A stretch of 26,238 bases of DNA from an uncultured Planctomycetaceae bacterium (GCA_903927685.1 CAIYOB010000088.1:1-26238); one strand, 5' to 3'; positions 15,849 through 23,931 are shown, numbered from the stretch's first letter. Translations and numbers: made by a program. The notes: a model not told the origin generated them from the letters alone.

Positions 15849-17867
15849 TCACTCTTTCGCCGGCTCGCCCTCGCGCGGGGCCGCAAAAAACCGCTCGTCG
15901 ATCTGCCGCCGGCCGCGGTCGGTGTAGAACTGGACGAGCGCCCGCCGCAACTCGCGCGGCGTCAGCCGTCCCTCGGTACGCTGGCGGGCCAACGAGGCAT
16001 GCTCTTTCTGGTAGTTCTGGATCCGCTCGAGCTGCTCCGGCGTGTACTGTTTGGAACTGTCCGCGTCCAGCTTGCCGGGCAGCACCGCCGCGTAGGCGGC
16101 GGCGAACTCGTTCAGGTTGTCCTCGGCGACTTCGTCCAGCGTCTCGATCACGGCCGCGGTGCGGGCCGCCGCTTCCAAATCCATGCGGGCGTTCACGTCG
16201 GCTGCCCGGGCCAGGGCGTTGGCCAGCCAGGGACTGGCCTTGGCCATCACGGCCAGCTTCTCGCGAAGGGCTTGAAAGGCGTCCGGCGACGGCGTCAAGG
16301 TCTGGTGGATCATCCGATCGGCGAAATGGTCAAAGATCGTCTCCTGGACCTCCCGGCCGGCATCGTAGACCGGTTCGCGCCGGGCCGCGATCTGCAGGTG
16401 CGGCGAGAACAGGGCTCCGGTCGGTGAGAGGAAGTCCTGGCCAAAGGACAGCCCCAGCTGCTTCAGGTTGCCGGCCATCTCGCCCCCGGCCACCGACTCG
16501 GTGATCGGGAAGAACTCTTCGCGCGGCCGCTCCGTCGGCAGCGTGCAAGCCAGCAAGAAACCTGCACAGTAGGTATGGATCAGCTGGCCGCGCAGCGGCT
16601 TGCCGCTCCAGCCCGTCACACGCTGGGTCTCGAACTGCAGATCGAATTGCGATTCGTTGCCGATCATTTCCGCCGCGGCCTGCCCCAGGCGGGCGCCGAC
16701 CTCCGCGTCCTCGTGCCGCAGGAAGACGTAGTGCAACGTCCGCGCGAGGAACGCCTCGACGGGCGTCGCCGGGATCCGCGCTCCGCGTTCCGGCAAGTCG
16801 ACAATGACGAACCGGCGGATGCCGTCTTCGCCCTGCTCGACAGCCACCACGCCCACATGCGTGAACAGGCCGGGCGACAAGTTCGTAAACAGGTTGTAAG
16901 GCGACGGATTCCGCATCAGCAGCCAGTCGCCGGGCCGCAGTTCCAGCTGCCCCAACCGCAGCGAGTCCTCTTCGATCCCCTTTTTCATCCGCCCCTGCAG
17001 CCAAGCCAGCAGGTCGCGGTGGTAGCCGACCAGGTGCTCCGGCAACTCGGCCGCCCGGATCCGCGTCAGGATCTGGTGCAACTCGTCGGCCAGGATCGGC
17101 GGTTTCCACTGCTCCAGATCACCGCCGGGCCGCGGCTTCTGGGGCAAGCCCAGGCGGTGGATCAGTTCGGCGGCGATGACCACCAAGGACGGATTCTTTT
17201 CGACGCGCACGTACGCCGCCACGTACGGCAGCAGATCGTGATGCCGGGTCGCCAGGATCAAGTTCAGCAACTGGTACTTCTGTTGGACCGTGTACGGCTG
17301 GGCGCCGCTGCCCGGGGGCGGGTCGAACAGCATGTACGACATGACCTCGGCCCCGACGGTCGCCCGCTTCTCACTCAGCAGGTCCAGCAACCGCTGGAAC
17401 TCCGCCGGTTGCGAGTCCAGGTAATACGCGGCCACCTCGATGGCCTCCCGGGCCGCCGTGTGCAGCCGGCCGCTCAAGTCGATCAGTTGCGACGTCGAAC
17501 GGAGGTAGAGCCGCAACTGGTCCCGCCGCTGGTCGCCCGGCGGCAACGCCGCAAACTCGACCCGCATCGCGAACATCTGCTCCAGACTTTTCCCGGCCTC
17601 CTGCTTGGCGTCCAGCAGGCGGCGGACAGAAGCCAGGATCACCCGGGGCGAGTCGGCGGGCAGTTGCTGGGCGGCCGCCCAGCTTTCAACGGCCCCCGCC
17701 GCGGTTGCCAGACGATCGAATTGTGTCGGGGAAAGCTGGGCCGGCGAGGTCGGCGTCAGGGAGCGGAGTTCGGCGATCGGATCGCGGTCAGCGGCGGCCG
17801 CCGACAATCCGGCCAACCCTCCTGCGACCGGCAACCAGACGCTGACCAAGACAGCAAAACGCATCAT
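15849..17867 (-). CDS. Secreted permuted papain-fold (YiiX/LRAT-like) hydrolase, 672 aa
   Basis: The N-terminus MMRFAVLVSVWLPVAGGLAG is a signal peptide. Residues about 30-300 are a long helical domain of unknown family. At about 305-440 lies a circularly permuted NlpC/P60 domain: LELRPGDWLLMR, then FTHVGVVAV with catalytic His337, VDLPERGARIP with possible third residue Glu360, and HTYCAGFLLA with catalytic Cys434. This order, His before Cys, matches YiiX/YebB and LRAT relatives, which act on amide or acyl bonds; the substrate may be cell-wall peptide, lipid or protein. A helical C-terminal part (about 500-672) ends with DRGRRQIDERFF. The gene lies 21 nt after a 67-aa membrane gene and 68 nt before GH89. 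Assignment rests on the motif pattern. Confidence 0.7.
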   Translation of the reverse strand: MMRFAVLVSVWLPVAGGLAGLSAAAADRDPIAELRSLTPTSPAQLSPTQFDRLATAAGAVESWAAAQQLPADSPRVILASVRRLLDAKQEAGKSLEQMFAMRVEFAALPPGDQRRDQLRLYLRSTSQLIDLSGRLHTAAREAIEVAAYYLDSQPAEFQRLLDLLSEKRATVGAEVMSYMLFDPPPGSGAQPYTVQQKYQLLNLILATRHHDLLPYVAAYVRVEKNPSLVVIAAELIHRLGLPQKPRPGGDLEQWKPPILADELHQILTRIRAAELPEHLVGYHRDLLAWLQGRMKKGIEEDSLRLGQLELRPGDWLLMRNPSPYNLFTNLSPGLFTHVGVVAVEQGEDGIRRFVIVDLPERGARIPATPVEAFLARTLHYVFLRHEDAEVGARLGQAAAEMIGNESQFDLQFETQRVTGWSGKPLRGQLIHTYCAGFLLACTLPTERPREEFFPITESVAGGEMAGNLKQLGLSFGQDFLSPTGALFSPHLQIAARREPVYDAGREVQETIFDHFADRMIHQTLTPSPDAFQALREKLAVMAKASPWLANALARAADVNARMDLEAAARTAAVIETLDEVAEDNLNEFAAAYAAVLPGKLDADSSKQYTPEQLERIQNYQKEHASLARQRTEGRLTPRELRRALVQFYTDRGRRQIDERFFAAPREGEPAKE

Positions 17868-17888
17868 CGAACGAGTTTCCCGGGGAGT

Positions 17889-18092
17889 TCACACGAACCA
17901 CGAGACGGCGACCAGAACCGCCACGATCAGCAGCATAAAGCCGACAATCCACACCGCCGTGTGGTAGGCGTGCATCAGAATGGGCTTCAGCAACTCGTGC
18001 CGCGTGGCCCCATACACCAGGCTGATCGAGAGGATGATCGGGATCGCGTACCACAACAGCATCGTCCCATTGGCCAATAGCGGATCGAACAC
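17889..18092 (-). CDS. Small two-helix membrane protein, 67 aa, GTG start
   Basis: The product MFDPLLANGTMLLWYAIPII has two membrane helices, about residues 10-29 (MLLWYAIPIILSISLVYGAT) and 43-66 (HTAVWIVGFMLLIVAVLVAV), joined by a short basic loop ATRHELLKPILMHAYH. The start codon is GTG at 18092, supported by GGAG about 8 nt upstream. It is the first gene of the minus-strand cluster and lies 21 nt before the papain-fold hydrolase, so it is probably co-transcribed with it. I do not recognise a named family; it looks like a conserved planctomycete membrane protein. No function is assigned. Confidence 0.75.
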   Translation of the reverse strand: MFDPLLANGTMLLWYAIPIILSISLVYGATRHELLKPILMHAYHTAVWIVGFMLLIVAVLVAVSWFV

Positions 18093-18447
18093 TCGCCGGC
18101 TCCAAACGCAAGAAGGTAGGTCGCGGTCAGCATCCCAACACCCAAGACTTTAGCACGGTCAGGGCACGGCAAACAAGAGGCTTTGGCCGGCGCACAGCGA
18201 CTAGTGGATATTATTCCCCTGAGATCGCATTAGAATAATAGAGTGTTTTTACGTTGCTGATCCTCGCAGAGCCCCTTTTTACGGATTGTCTGAACGAATA
18301 GACTGGGGTTCTTGCGGATTGATGCAGCGACCGTCCGTCGACGTGCCCCGCTGGGTGCAGACGGCCGTGGCGTTGTGAACACCCGATGCCTGGTCATCAG
18401 CTGCCCAGACACGGTCGAATTCCAAGGGCGTTTAGGAGGCTATTTCG
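18093..18447. promoter_or_regulatory. Divergent promoter region between the envelope cluster and the PTS operon
   Basis: This 355-bp gap separates minus-strand genes from the plus-strand hpf operon, so it must drive both. It holds an unusually A+T-rich patch at 18206-18245 with a 7-bp inverted repeat, TATTATT (18209-18215) and AATAATA (18234-18240). TAGAAT (18231, plus) and AATAAT (18215-18210, minus) resemble -10 boxes, but neither has a good -35, so the exact promoters are uncertain. A long plus-strand leader of about 200 nt follows, with AGGAGG just before the GTG of hpf. No gene is seen here. Confidence 0.35.
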
Positions 18448-18798
18448 GTGCAAGTCAAGATTTCTGCAAGACACGGTCATCTCAGTTCGGAAACCCAGGA
18501 CAAGATCACCGAAAAGGTGGAGAAGCTGAAACGGTTATTTGATCGTGTGACGTTGATCGAGGTTACGGCGGATCTCGAGCACCGCGAGTCGCCCAGTGTC
18601 GAGTTGCGGGTTTCGGTTGAGCGGACGGACGATTTTGTGGCAATGGATACGGCGTCGAGCGTGATTGCCGCGCTGGACGCGACCATTCACAAAGTGGAAC
18701 AGCAGTTGCGAAAGCACAAAGATAAACGCAGGGAGCATCGCTCTTTGGGTGTCAAGAACATCGAGGCCAACGAGCCGGCGGATGTCGACGAAGAGTAA
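18448..18798 (+). CDS. hpf: Ribosome hibernation promoting factor (HPF/RaiA family), 116 aa
   Basis: The protein binds the 30S subunit near the mRNA/tRNA channel and stops translation in resting cells. Its sequence MQVKISARHGHLSSETQDKI, followed by KVEKLKRLFDRVTLIEV, VELRVSV and ALDATIHKVEQQLRKHKDKR, is the typical beta-alpha-beta-beta-beta-alpha fold with a basic second helix. At 116 residues it is the short form, lacking the dimerisation domain of long HPF. The GTG start at 18448 has an ideal AGGAGG 8 nt upstream. It leads a same-strand run with EIIA (PtsN), HPr and EI. In proteobacteria hpf and ptsN are likewise adjacent near rpoN, but no rpoN is seen here. Confidence 0.9.
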   Translation: MQVKISARHGHLSSETQDKITEKVEKLKRLFDRVTLIEVTADLEHRESPSVELRVSVERTDDFVAMDTASSVIAALDATIHKVEQQLRKHKDKRREHRSLGVKNIEANEPADVDEE

Positions 18799-18882
18799 GT
18801 TGCCCTTGGCTGCCTGTCCCCGGCCGGCCTACCCGCCGGTGCAACGGCAGGCGGATCTGTCTCGAGGAAAGGATATTCGGCT

Positions 18883-19353
18883 ATGAAGTTTTCGAGTTTC
18901 ATTCTGGTGGATGCCATCCGGGCGGATTTGCGGGCGGTGGACAAACGCGGGGTGGTCGAGGAGTTGGTGGGGGCGATCGTCGCCGCGGGGGGCGTCAAGG
19001 CCGAGGACCAGGAGAGTGTCGTCCAGGCCGTGATGAAGCGGGAGGATTTGGGCAGCACGGGAATCGGCCGTGGCGTGGCCGTGCCGCATTCCAAGCATCC
19101 GAGCGTCAATCGCTTGATTGGCACCGTCGGGATCAGCCGGGACGGGGTCGATTTCAACAGCTTGGACGGCGAGAAAGTCCAGATCTTTTTCTTGCTGGTA
19201 TCCCCGCCGGACCGGCCGGGCGATCATCTGCGGGCGTTGGAGAACATCTCGCGGCAACTGCGCGACGACACCTTCTGCCGCTTTCTCAAGCAGTCCAAGG
19301 GAGTGGAAGACATCCGGCAGTTGCTGGAAGAGGCGGATGGCGTTCAGGGGTAG
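18883..19353 (+). CDS. ptsN: PTS EIIA domain protein, PtsN/fructose type, 156 aa
   Basis: This is a phosphoacceptor of the phosphotransferase chain. The motif DLGSTGIGRGVAVPHSKHPS carries the predicted phosphorylated His69. A second conserved His115 is in PPDRPGDHLRALENIS. The single domain of 156 residues has no membrane segment and no fused EIIB. It is therefore more like the regulatory nitrogen-type EIIA (PtsN) than a sugar permease subunit. The ATG at 18883 is preceded by GAGGAAAGGA. It sits between hpf and HPr; HPr would hand it the phosphoryl group. With no EIIB or EIIC nearby, control of other proteins is the likely role, but the target is not known. Confidence 0.9.
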   Translation: MKFSSFILVDAIRADLRAVDKRGVVEELVGAIVAAGGVKAEDQESVVQAVMKREDLGSTGIGRGVAVPHSKHPSVNRLIGTVGISRDGVDFNSLDGEKVQIFFLLVSPPDRPGDHLRALENISRQLRDDTFCRFLKQSKGVEDIRQLLEEADGVQG

Positions 19354-19386
19354 ACGGACGGCTGGCTTTTCTTGGTGACGGTTCTC

Positions 19387-19701
19387 ATGACGGATCAGGT
19401 AGTGCGCAGAATGGTGCGAGTCGGCAACCCTTTGGGGCTGCATATTCGTCCGGCCTATCTGATTGCGCGGTTGGCGGGCGCCTACCAGTCGTCCATCGAA
19501 ATTGTCAAAGACGGCCAGGGAGTCAACGGGAAGAGCGTGCTGGAAATCCTGATGCTCGCGGCGACGCAGGACACGCAACTGACCATCGTCGCGCGGGGGC
19601 CTGACGCGGGCCAAGCGGTCGAGGCGCTGGCGCCGGTCATCGAACAGGAGTCGCTCCCGGAAACGCCGGTGCCGTTGGTCGAGGGAAACGGCGGTTCGTA
19701 G
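19387..19701 (+). CDS. ptsH: HPr-like phosphocarrier protein, 104 aa
   Basis: HPr passes phosphate from Enzyme I to EIIA. The active-site motif NPLGLHIRPA holds His19 (the usual motif is GLHARPA; here Ala is Ile). GVNGKSVLEILMLAA holds Ser50 at the regulatory HPr-kinase position. The family is usually about 85-90 residues; this one has a short N-terminal extension and an acidic/Pro-rich tail. The start is uncertain: ATG 19387 is chosen, while TTG 19372 and ATG 19411 (MVRVGNPLGLH, closer to family length) are alternatives, and none has a strong ribosome binding site. It follows ptsN by about 33 nt and precedes ptsI by about 100 nt. Kinase control through Ser50 is inferred only. Confidence 0.9.
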   Translation: MTDQVVRRMVRVGNPLGLHIRPAYLIARLAGAYQSSIEIVKDGQGVNGKSVLEILMLAATQDTQLTIVARGPDAGQAVEALAPVIEQESLPETPVPLVEGNGGS

Positions 19702-19804
19702 GCGGGGGCAACGGGACGGCGGGGAGCCGTGACGGACATGAATACAGAACGGCGTCGGTCGGGCACCACTCCGGGGCTCGGCCACGGCGTCGGCGGGCAC
19801 AGTC

Positions 19805-21538
19805 ATGCGGACATTGAAGGGAATAGCCGTTTCGCCTGGAATTGCCATCGGCGAAGCGTTGGTTATCGACAACGAGGGCTTTCTGATTCCTCGCCAGTTC
19901 GTGCCGCGTGAGGCACGCGACGAGGAACTGCGCCGGTTTGACCAGGCCCTCGAGGCGGCCGCGGCGGAGGCCGAGCGAAATCGGGATTCCGTGACGGCCC
20001 AATTGGGCGAGAAGATCGGCACGATCTTCGACGCCCACTCGCAGATGCTGCGCGATCCCCTCTTGCGGCGCGACATCGAGGCGGGGATTCGCGACAAAGC
20101 CTACTCGGCCGAATTCTCGGTCAACGCGACCCTGGGCGCGCTGGCCAAACGCTTGCGCGAAGTCCCCAACCCCGTGCTGGCCGAACGCGCCCATGACATT
20201 GTCGGACTGGAACGGTGCCTGCTCCAGCATCTGACCGGCCGCACGCAGGACGAGTTGGCCAACCTGACCTCGCCCGTGATCCTCGTGGCCCACAACCTGA
20301 CGCCCGGCGACACGGCCAAGTTGAAGCCGGAGTTCGTGCAGGGGTTCGTCACCGAAATCGGCGGCGCGGGGGGGCACACGGCGATCGTCGCCAAAGGACT
20401 CGAGATCCCGGCCGTGGTCGGCGTGGGCCGGTTCCTGACGGAAGTTCCCAGCGGCGCCGTTTTGATCGTCGACGGGCATACCGGCTGTGTCGTGATGGAC
20501 CCGGACGAGCCGACCCTGGAGCGTTATCGCCAGGAAGCCGAGCGGCAGCGGTCGGTCGCGGCGGAACTGCGTTTGCTGAAGGACGTCCCGTCAGAAACGA
20601 AGGACGGCGTCCGGATTCGCCTGATGGCGAACATCGAGTTTCCGAGTGAAACGTCTTCCTGCTTGGCGCACGGCGCGGACGGCATCGGTCTGTATCGGAC
20701 CGAATTCCTGTACTTGGGGGGCGACGTCGAGCCGTCCGAGGAAGACCATTTTCGGGCCTATGCCGAAGTGGTCCGGGCGCTGGCGGGGCGGCCCGTCGTG
20801 ATCCGGACGTTGGATCTGGGAGCGGACAAAGTCCATTTGGAGATGCTCGACCCCGAGACGGAAAAGAACCCGGTCTTGGGGCTCCGCAGCATCCGCCTGT
20901 CGCTCCGCAGTCCGCGCCTGTTCCTGCCGCAATTGCGGGCCATCCTGCGGGCCAGCGCCTTGGGGGACGTGCGGGTGATGTTTCCCCTGGTGACGACGCT
21001 GACCGAGTTGCGGCAGGCCAAGCGGTTTCTCGGCGCCGCGATGCGGGAACTGGAGGCCCAGGGCGTGCCGTTCCGCCGCGACTTGCCCGTCGGCATGATG
21101 GTCGAATCGCCCGCCGCGGTCATGATGATCGACCGGTTTGTCAAGGAAGCGGACTTTATCAGTATCGGAACGAACGATCTGGTGCAGTACACATTGGCTG
21201 TTGACCGCGGCAATGCCAGCGTCGCCGACCTGTACCAAGCGGCCGATCCGGCGGTGTTGCGGATGATCGCGGCGTCGCTGCATGCCGCCGGCGGCGCGGG
21301 GATCAACGCCAGCCTGTGCGGCCAGATGAGCAGCTCCGCGCTCTATACCATGTTGTTGTTGGGAATGGGCCTGCGCGAACTCAGCGTTCCGCCCAGTTCC
21401 ATTCCGGAGATCAAGCGGGTGTGTTGCAGCGTCACGTTGGCGGAGTGCGCGGCCCTGGCGGCCCGCTGCCAGACGCTGGACAACGCCCCGGACATTGAAG
21501 CGTTTCTGCACGAGGAATTTCGGAAGCTGGGCTTCTGA
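19805..21538 (+). CDS. ptsI: PTS Enzyme I (phosphoenolpyruvate-protein phosphotransferase), 577 aa
   Basis: Enzyme I takes phosphate from phosphoenolpyruvate onto a His and gives it to HPr. The length and order fit: an N-terminal HPr-binding and phospho-His domain with GGAGGHTAIVAKGLEIPAVV (His191), then a PEP-binding barrel with DGIGLYRTEFLYL, IRTLDLGADK, NPVLGLRSIRLSLRSP, SIGTNDLVQYTLAVDRGN and NASLCGQMSSS (Cys505). Two motifs differ from the common form: GGRTSH is GGAGGH, and CGE-AGD is CGQ-SSS. The catalytic His and Cys and the metal-site region are kept, so activity is likely. The ATG at 19805 begins the typical MRTLKGIAVSPGIAIGEA. It ends the hpf-ptsN-ptsH-ptsI block; no sugar-specific transporter follows. 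Confidence 0.94.
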   Translation: MRTLKGIAVSPGIAIGEALVIDNEGFLIPRQFVPREARDEELRRFDQALEAAAAEAERNRDSVTAQLGEKIGTIFDAHSQMLRDPLLRRDIEAGIRDKAYSAEFSVNATLGALAKRLREVPNPVLAERAHDIVGLERCLLQHLTGRTQDELANLTSPVILVAHNLTPGDTAKLKPEFVQGFVTEIGGAGGHTAIVAKGLEIPAVVGVGRFLTEVPSGAVLIVDGHTGCVVMDPDEPTLERYRQEAERQRSVAAELRLLKDVPSETKDGVRIRLMANIEFPSETSSCLAHGADGIGLYRTEFLYLGGDVEPSEEDHFRAYAEVVRALAGRPVVIRTLDLGADKVHLEMLDPETEKNPVLGLRSIRLSLRSPRLFLPQLRAILRASALGDVRVMFPLVTTLTELRQAKRFLGAAMRELEAQGVPFRRDLPVGMMVESPAAVMMIDRFVKEADFISIGTNDLVQYTLAVDRGNASVADLYQAADPAVLRMIAASLHAAGGAGINASLCGQMSSSALYTMLLLGMGLRELSVPPSSIPEIKRVCCSVTLAECAALAARCQTLDNAPDIEAFLHEEFRKLGF

Positions 21539-21614
21539 CCCCGCGCGGGACGCAACGGTTCCCCGTCACGGCCTACCACGTTGGCAGACCGGGGCGGGAC
21601 GATGGGGACTCTCG

Positions 21615-22343
21615 ATGATTCGTTTTCGCTTCCGCTTGCGGTTTCGCAAGCGGGACGACCTACGCTGGATTAGCCATCACGACCTGGTGCGGACCGTCGA
21701 ACGCTGGCTGCGCCGAGCCGGTCTGCCGCTGCGCCGGAGCGAGGGGTTTCATCCGAAGCCCAAGCTCAGCTTCTCTTCGGCTTTGGCCTTGGGCATCGCG
21801 GCGCTGGAGGAAGTGATGGAGTTCGAGCTGACCGAACCGGTCGGCGTGGACGAGCTGCGCCAGCGTCTGGACCGCACGGCCGTGCCCGGGCTGGAGGTCG
21901 CCGACCTCTGCGCCCTGGCTCCTAACGAAGCCAAGGCCCAGGTGCGGCGCGTCACCTACGAGTTGCCCATTCCCCTGGCCTGCAGTGAGCCTCTGGTCGC
22001 CCAGATCGCCCACCTGCAGGCCTCGTCATCGTATTGGTTCCAACGTGTTGGTTCCCCCGACCCCGTCGATCTGCGGGCCGGTTTGGACCAGCTGGAATTC
22101 CTCGACGGCCAGCTCCGCTTTCGCCTGGCGGCCGACCAGCCTCGCAGCGCGCGTCCGCGCGAAATCCTGGAGGCTCTGGGCGTGGCCCATCTGGAAAGCG
22201 CAGGCTGCTGCCTGACACGTACCCGCGTCGAACTGGCCGTCCCTCCGCACAACTCTAACGAGGAAAGAAGAAACAAGTCGCATGAGGAAGGAAATGCTGA
22301 TCAATGTGTCGCAACCGGAGGAATGCCGGATTGCGATCGTTGA
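21615..22343 (+). CDS. DUF2344 (TIGR03936-type, radical SAM-linked) protein, 242 aa
   Basis: The N-terminus MIRFRFRLRFRKRDDLRWIS continues with HHDLVRTVERWLRRAGLPLR, SEGFHPKPKLSFSSALALGI and EVMEFELTEPV. This is the signature of DUF2344, known as the radical SAM-linked protein and often fused to or next to a radical SAM enzyme. No radical SAM gene is visible here: ptsI is upstream and RNase E/G downstream. The ATG at 21615 is chosen by family start; the frame upstream of it lies in the ptsI end. The last 62 nt overlap the RNase E/G start (22282), so about 20 C-terminal residues are read in another frame of that gene. The tail there looks unconserved. It may act in RNA modification with its partner elsewhere, which is inference. 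Confidence 0.85.
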   Translation: MIRFRFRLRFRKRDDLRWISHHDLVRTVERWLRRAGLPLRRSEGFHPKPKLSFSSALALGIAALEEVMEFELTEPVGVDELRQRLDRTAVPGLEVADLCALAPNEAKAQVRRVTYELPIPLACSEPLVAQIAHLQASSSYWFQRVGSPDPVDLRAGLDQLEFLDGQLRFRLAADQPRSARPREILEALGVAHLESAGCCLTRTRVELAVPPHNSNEERRNKSHEEGNADQCVATGGMPDCDR

Positions 22344-23910
22344 GGACGGGGTGCTGGAAGAGCTGTACGTCGAACGCGCCAGCCAGGACAATTACGTCGG
22401 CAACATTTACAAGGGGCGGATCGTCAATCTCGAACCCACGATCCAAGCCGCCTTTGTGGACTTTGGCGTCGGCCGCAATGGCTTTCTCCATATCAGCGAC
22501 GTCGAGCCGCAGTACTTTCGCCAAGGCGGTTATGAACCGGAAGAAGGCGCCGGCGGCGGGCCCCGCTTGAACGACATCGACGACGGCGAGGACGACGAAG
22601 AGAGCGACGAGCCCGAGCGCCGGCCCAACCGCCGCGGCCGGGGACCGCGGCCGGGCAGCCGTCCCCGCTTCAAACCGCCGATCCAGGACATCTTCCGCCG
22701 CGGCGACGAAGTCCTGGTGCAGGTGATCAAGGAAGGTATCGGCACCAAGGGGCCGACGCTGTCCACGTACATCAGCATCCCCGGCCGCTACCTCGTCCTG
22801 ATGCCCGCCCTGGGGCGGGTCGGCGTCTCGCGGAAAATCGAGGACGAAGAGGAACGCCGCAAGCTCCGCGATGCGATGCTGGAACTGAATCCCCCCAAGG
22901 GGCTCGGCTTCATCGTCCGCACCGCCGGTCAGGGCCGCAGCAAGAAAGAGTTGTCCCGCGACCTGGCGTACCTGCTGCGGTTGTGGAAAGTCATCGTGCG
23001 GCGGGTCCGCAAACAGCCCGCCCCGGTCGACATCTACGAAGAAAGCGACATGATCATCCGCACCATCCGCGACATGTTCGCTTCCGACGTGGACGCCATC
23101 TTTATCGACGAGCCGAACGCTTTTGAGCGGGCCAAGGTCTTCCTGCAACTGGTCATGCCGCGGCACGTGCACCGCCTTCAGCTGTACGAAGGCAAGGAAC
23201 CGCTGTTCCACAAATACAAATTGGAACACGAGATCACCCAGATCCACAAACGCGCGGTGCCGCTGAAGAACGGCGGCTCGATCGTCATCGACCAGACGGA
23301 AGCGCTGGTGGCCATCGACGTCAATAGCGGCAGCTTCCGCATCGACGACTCGGCCGAAGAAGCCGCCTACCAGCTGAACCTGATCGCGGCCCACGAAATC
23401 GCCCGGCAATTGCGGCTCCGCGACTTGGGCGGCGTGATCGTCAACGACTTTATCGACATGCGCCGCGAGAAACACCGCCGCGGCGTCGAACGGGCCCTGC
23501 GGGATGCCATGCGCCGCGACCGGGCCCGCGTCAAGATCCTCCGCACCAGCCCCTTTGGCCTGATCGAGATGACGCGGCAGCGCGTCCGGCCCAGCCTGAA
23601 ACGCAGCGTCTATATGGACTGCCCCTGCTGCAACGGCCGGGCCGTCGTCAAGAAGGCCGAGAGCATGGCGATCGAAGTCGTGCGGATCCTGATGCTCGCC
23701 AGCCAGCAACCCGGCGCCGCCCGCGTCACGGTGCGTGTGAACGACGAAGTCGCCTCGTACCTGAACAACAAGAAACGCAAGGAACTCACCCGACTCGAGG
23801 ACGACGGCAAGCTGATCGTGCAAATCCTGAGTGACGAAGAGCTGTTCCCCGAACACCTCGAGATCGATTGCCGCGACAACGACGGCCGCGAAATCGAGCT
23901 GCCGGTCTGA
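22282..23910 (+). CDS. rng: Ribonuclease E/G family endoribonuclease, 542 aa
   Basis: This endoribonuclease matures rRNA and turns over mRNA. It starts MRKEMLINVSQPEECRIAIV, the typical RNase G opening, and an S1 domain follows (YVGNIYKGRIVNLEPTIQAA, FVDFG). The S1 domain carries an insertion of about 48 residues (about 84-131) rich in Gly/Asp/Glu and then Arg (for example DDGEDDEESDEPERRPNRRG). Catalytic Asp346 (AIDVNSG) and Asp392 (DFIDM) bind the metal. The zinc-link CPCCNG has Cys447 and Cys450. There is no long C-terminal scaffold, so it is closer to RNase G in length. The ATG at 22282 has GAGGAAAG upstream. It overlaps the DUF2344 gene by 62 nt and precedes an SDR gene by 21 nt. Confidence 0.95.
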   Translation: MRKEMLINVSQPEECRIAIVEDGVLEELYVERASQDNYVGNIYKGRIVNLEPTIQAAFVDFGVGRNGFLHISDVEPQYFRQGGYEPEEGAGGGPRLNDIDDGEDDEESDEPERRPNRRGRGPRPGSRPRFKPPIQDIFRRGDEVLVQVIKEGIGTKGPTLSTYISIPGRYLVLMPALGRVGVSRKIEDEEERRKLRDAMLELNPPKGLGFIVRTAGQGRSKKELSRDLAYLLRLWKVIVRRVRKQPAPVDIYEESDMIIRTIRDMFASDVDAIFIDEPNAFERAKVFLQLVMPRHVHRLQLYEGKEPLFHKYKLEHEITQIHKRAVPLKNGGSIVIDQTEALVAIDVNSGSFRIDDSAEEAAYQLNLIAAHEIARQLRLRDLGGVIVNDFIDMRREKHRRGVERALRDAMRRDRARVKILRTSPFGLIEMTRQRVRPSLKRSVYMDCPCCNGRAVVKKAESMAIEVVRILMLASQQPGAARVTVRVNDEVASYLNNKKRKELTRLEDDGKLIVQILSDEELFPEHLEIDCRDNDGREIELPV

Positions 23911-23931
23911 ACGCCGCGGAGGTGAACCAGC

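Noticed and set aside
13405..15927. An 840-codon plus-strand open frame opposite the GH89 gene
   Set aside because: The minus strand holds clear GH89 motifs and a signal peptide, while the plus frame looks like antisense translation. The same applies to 8693-11203, 11570-12967, 16575-18080, 22255-24123 and 24642-26075.
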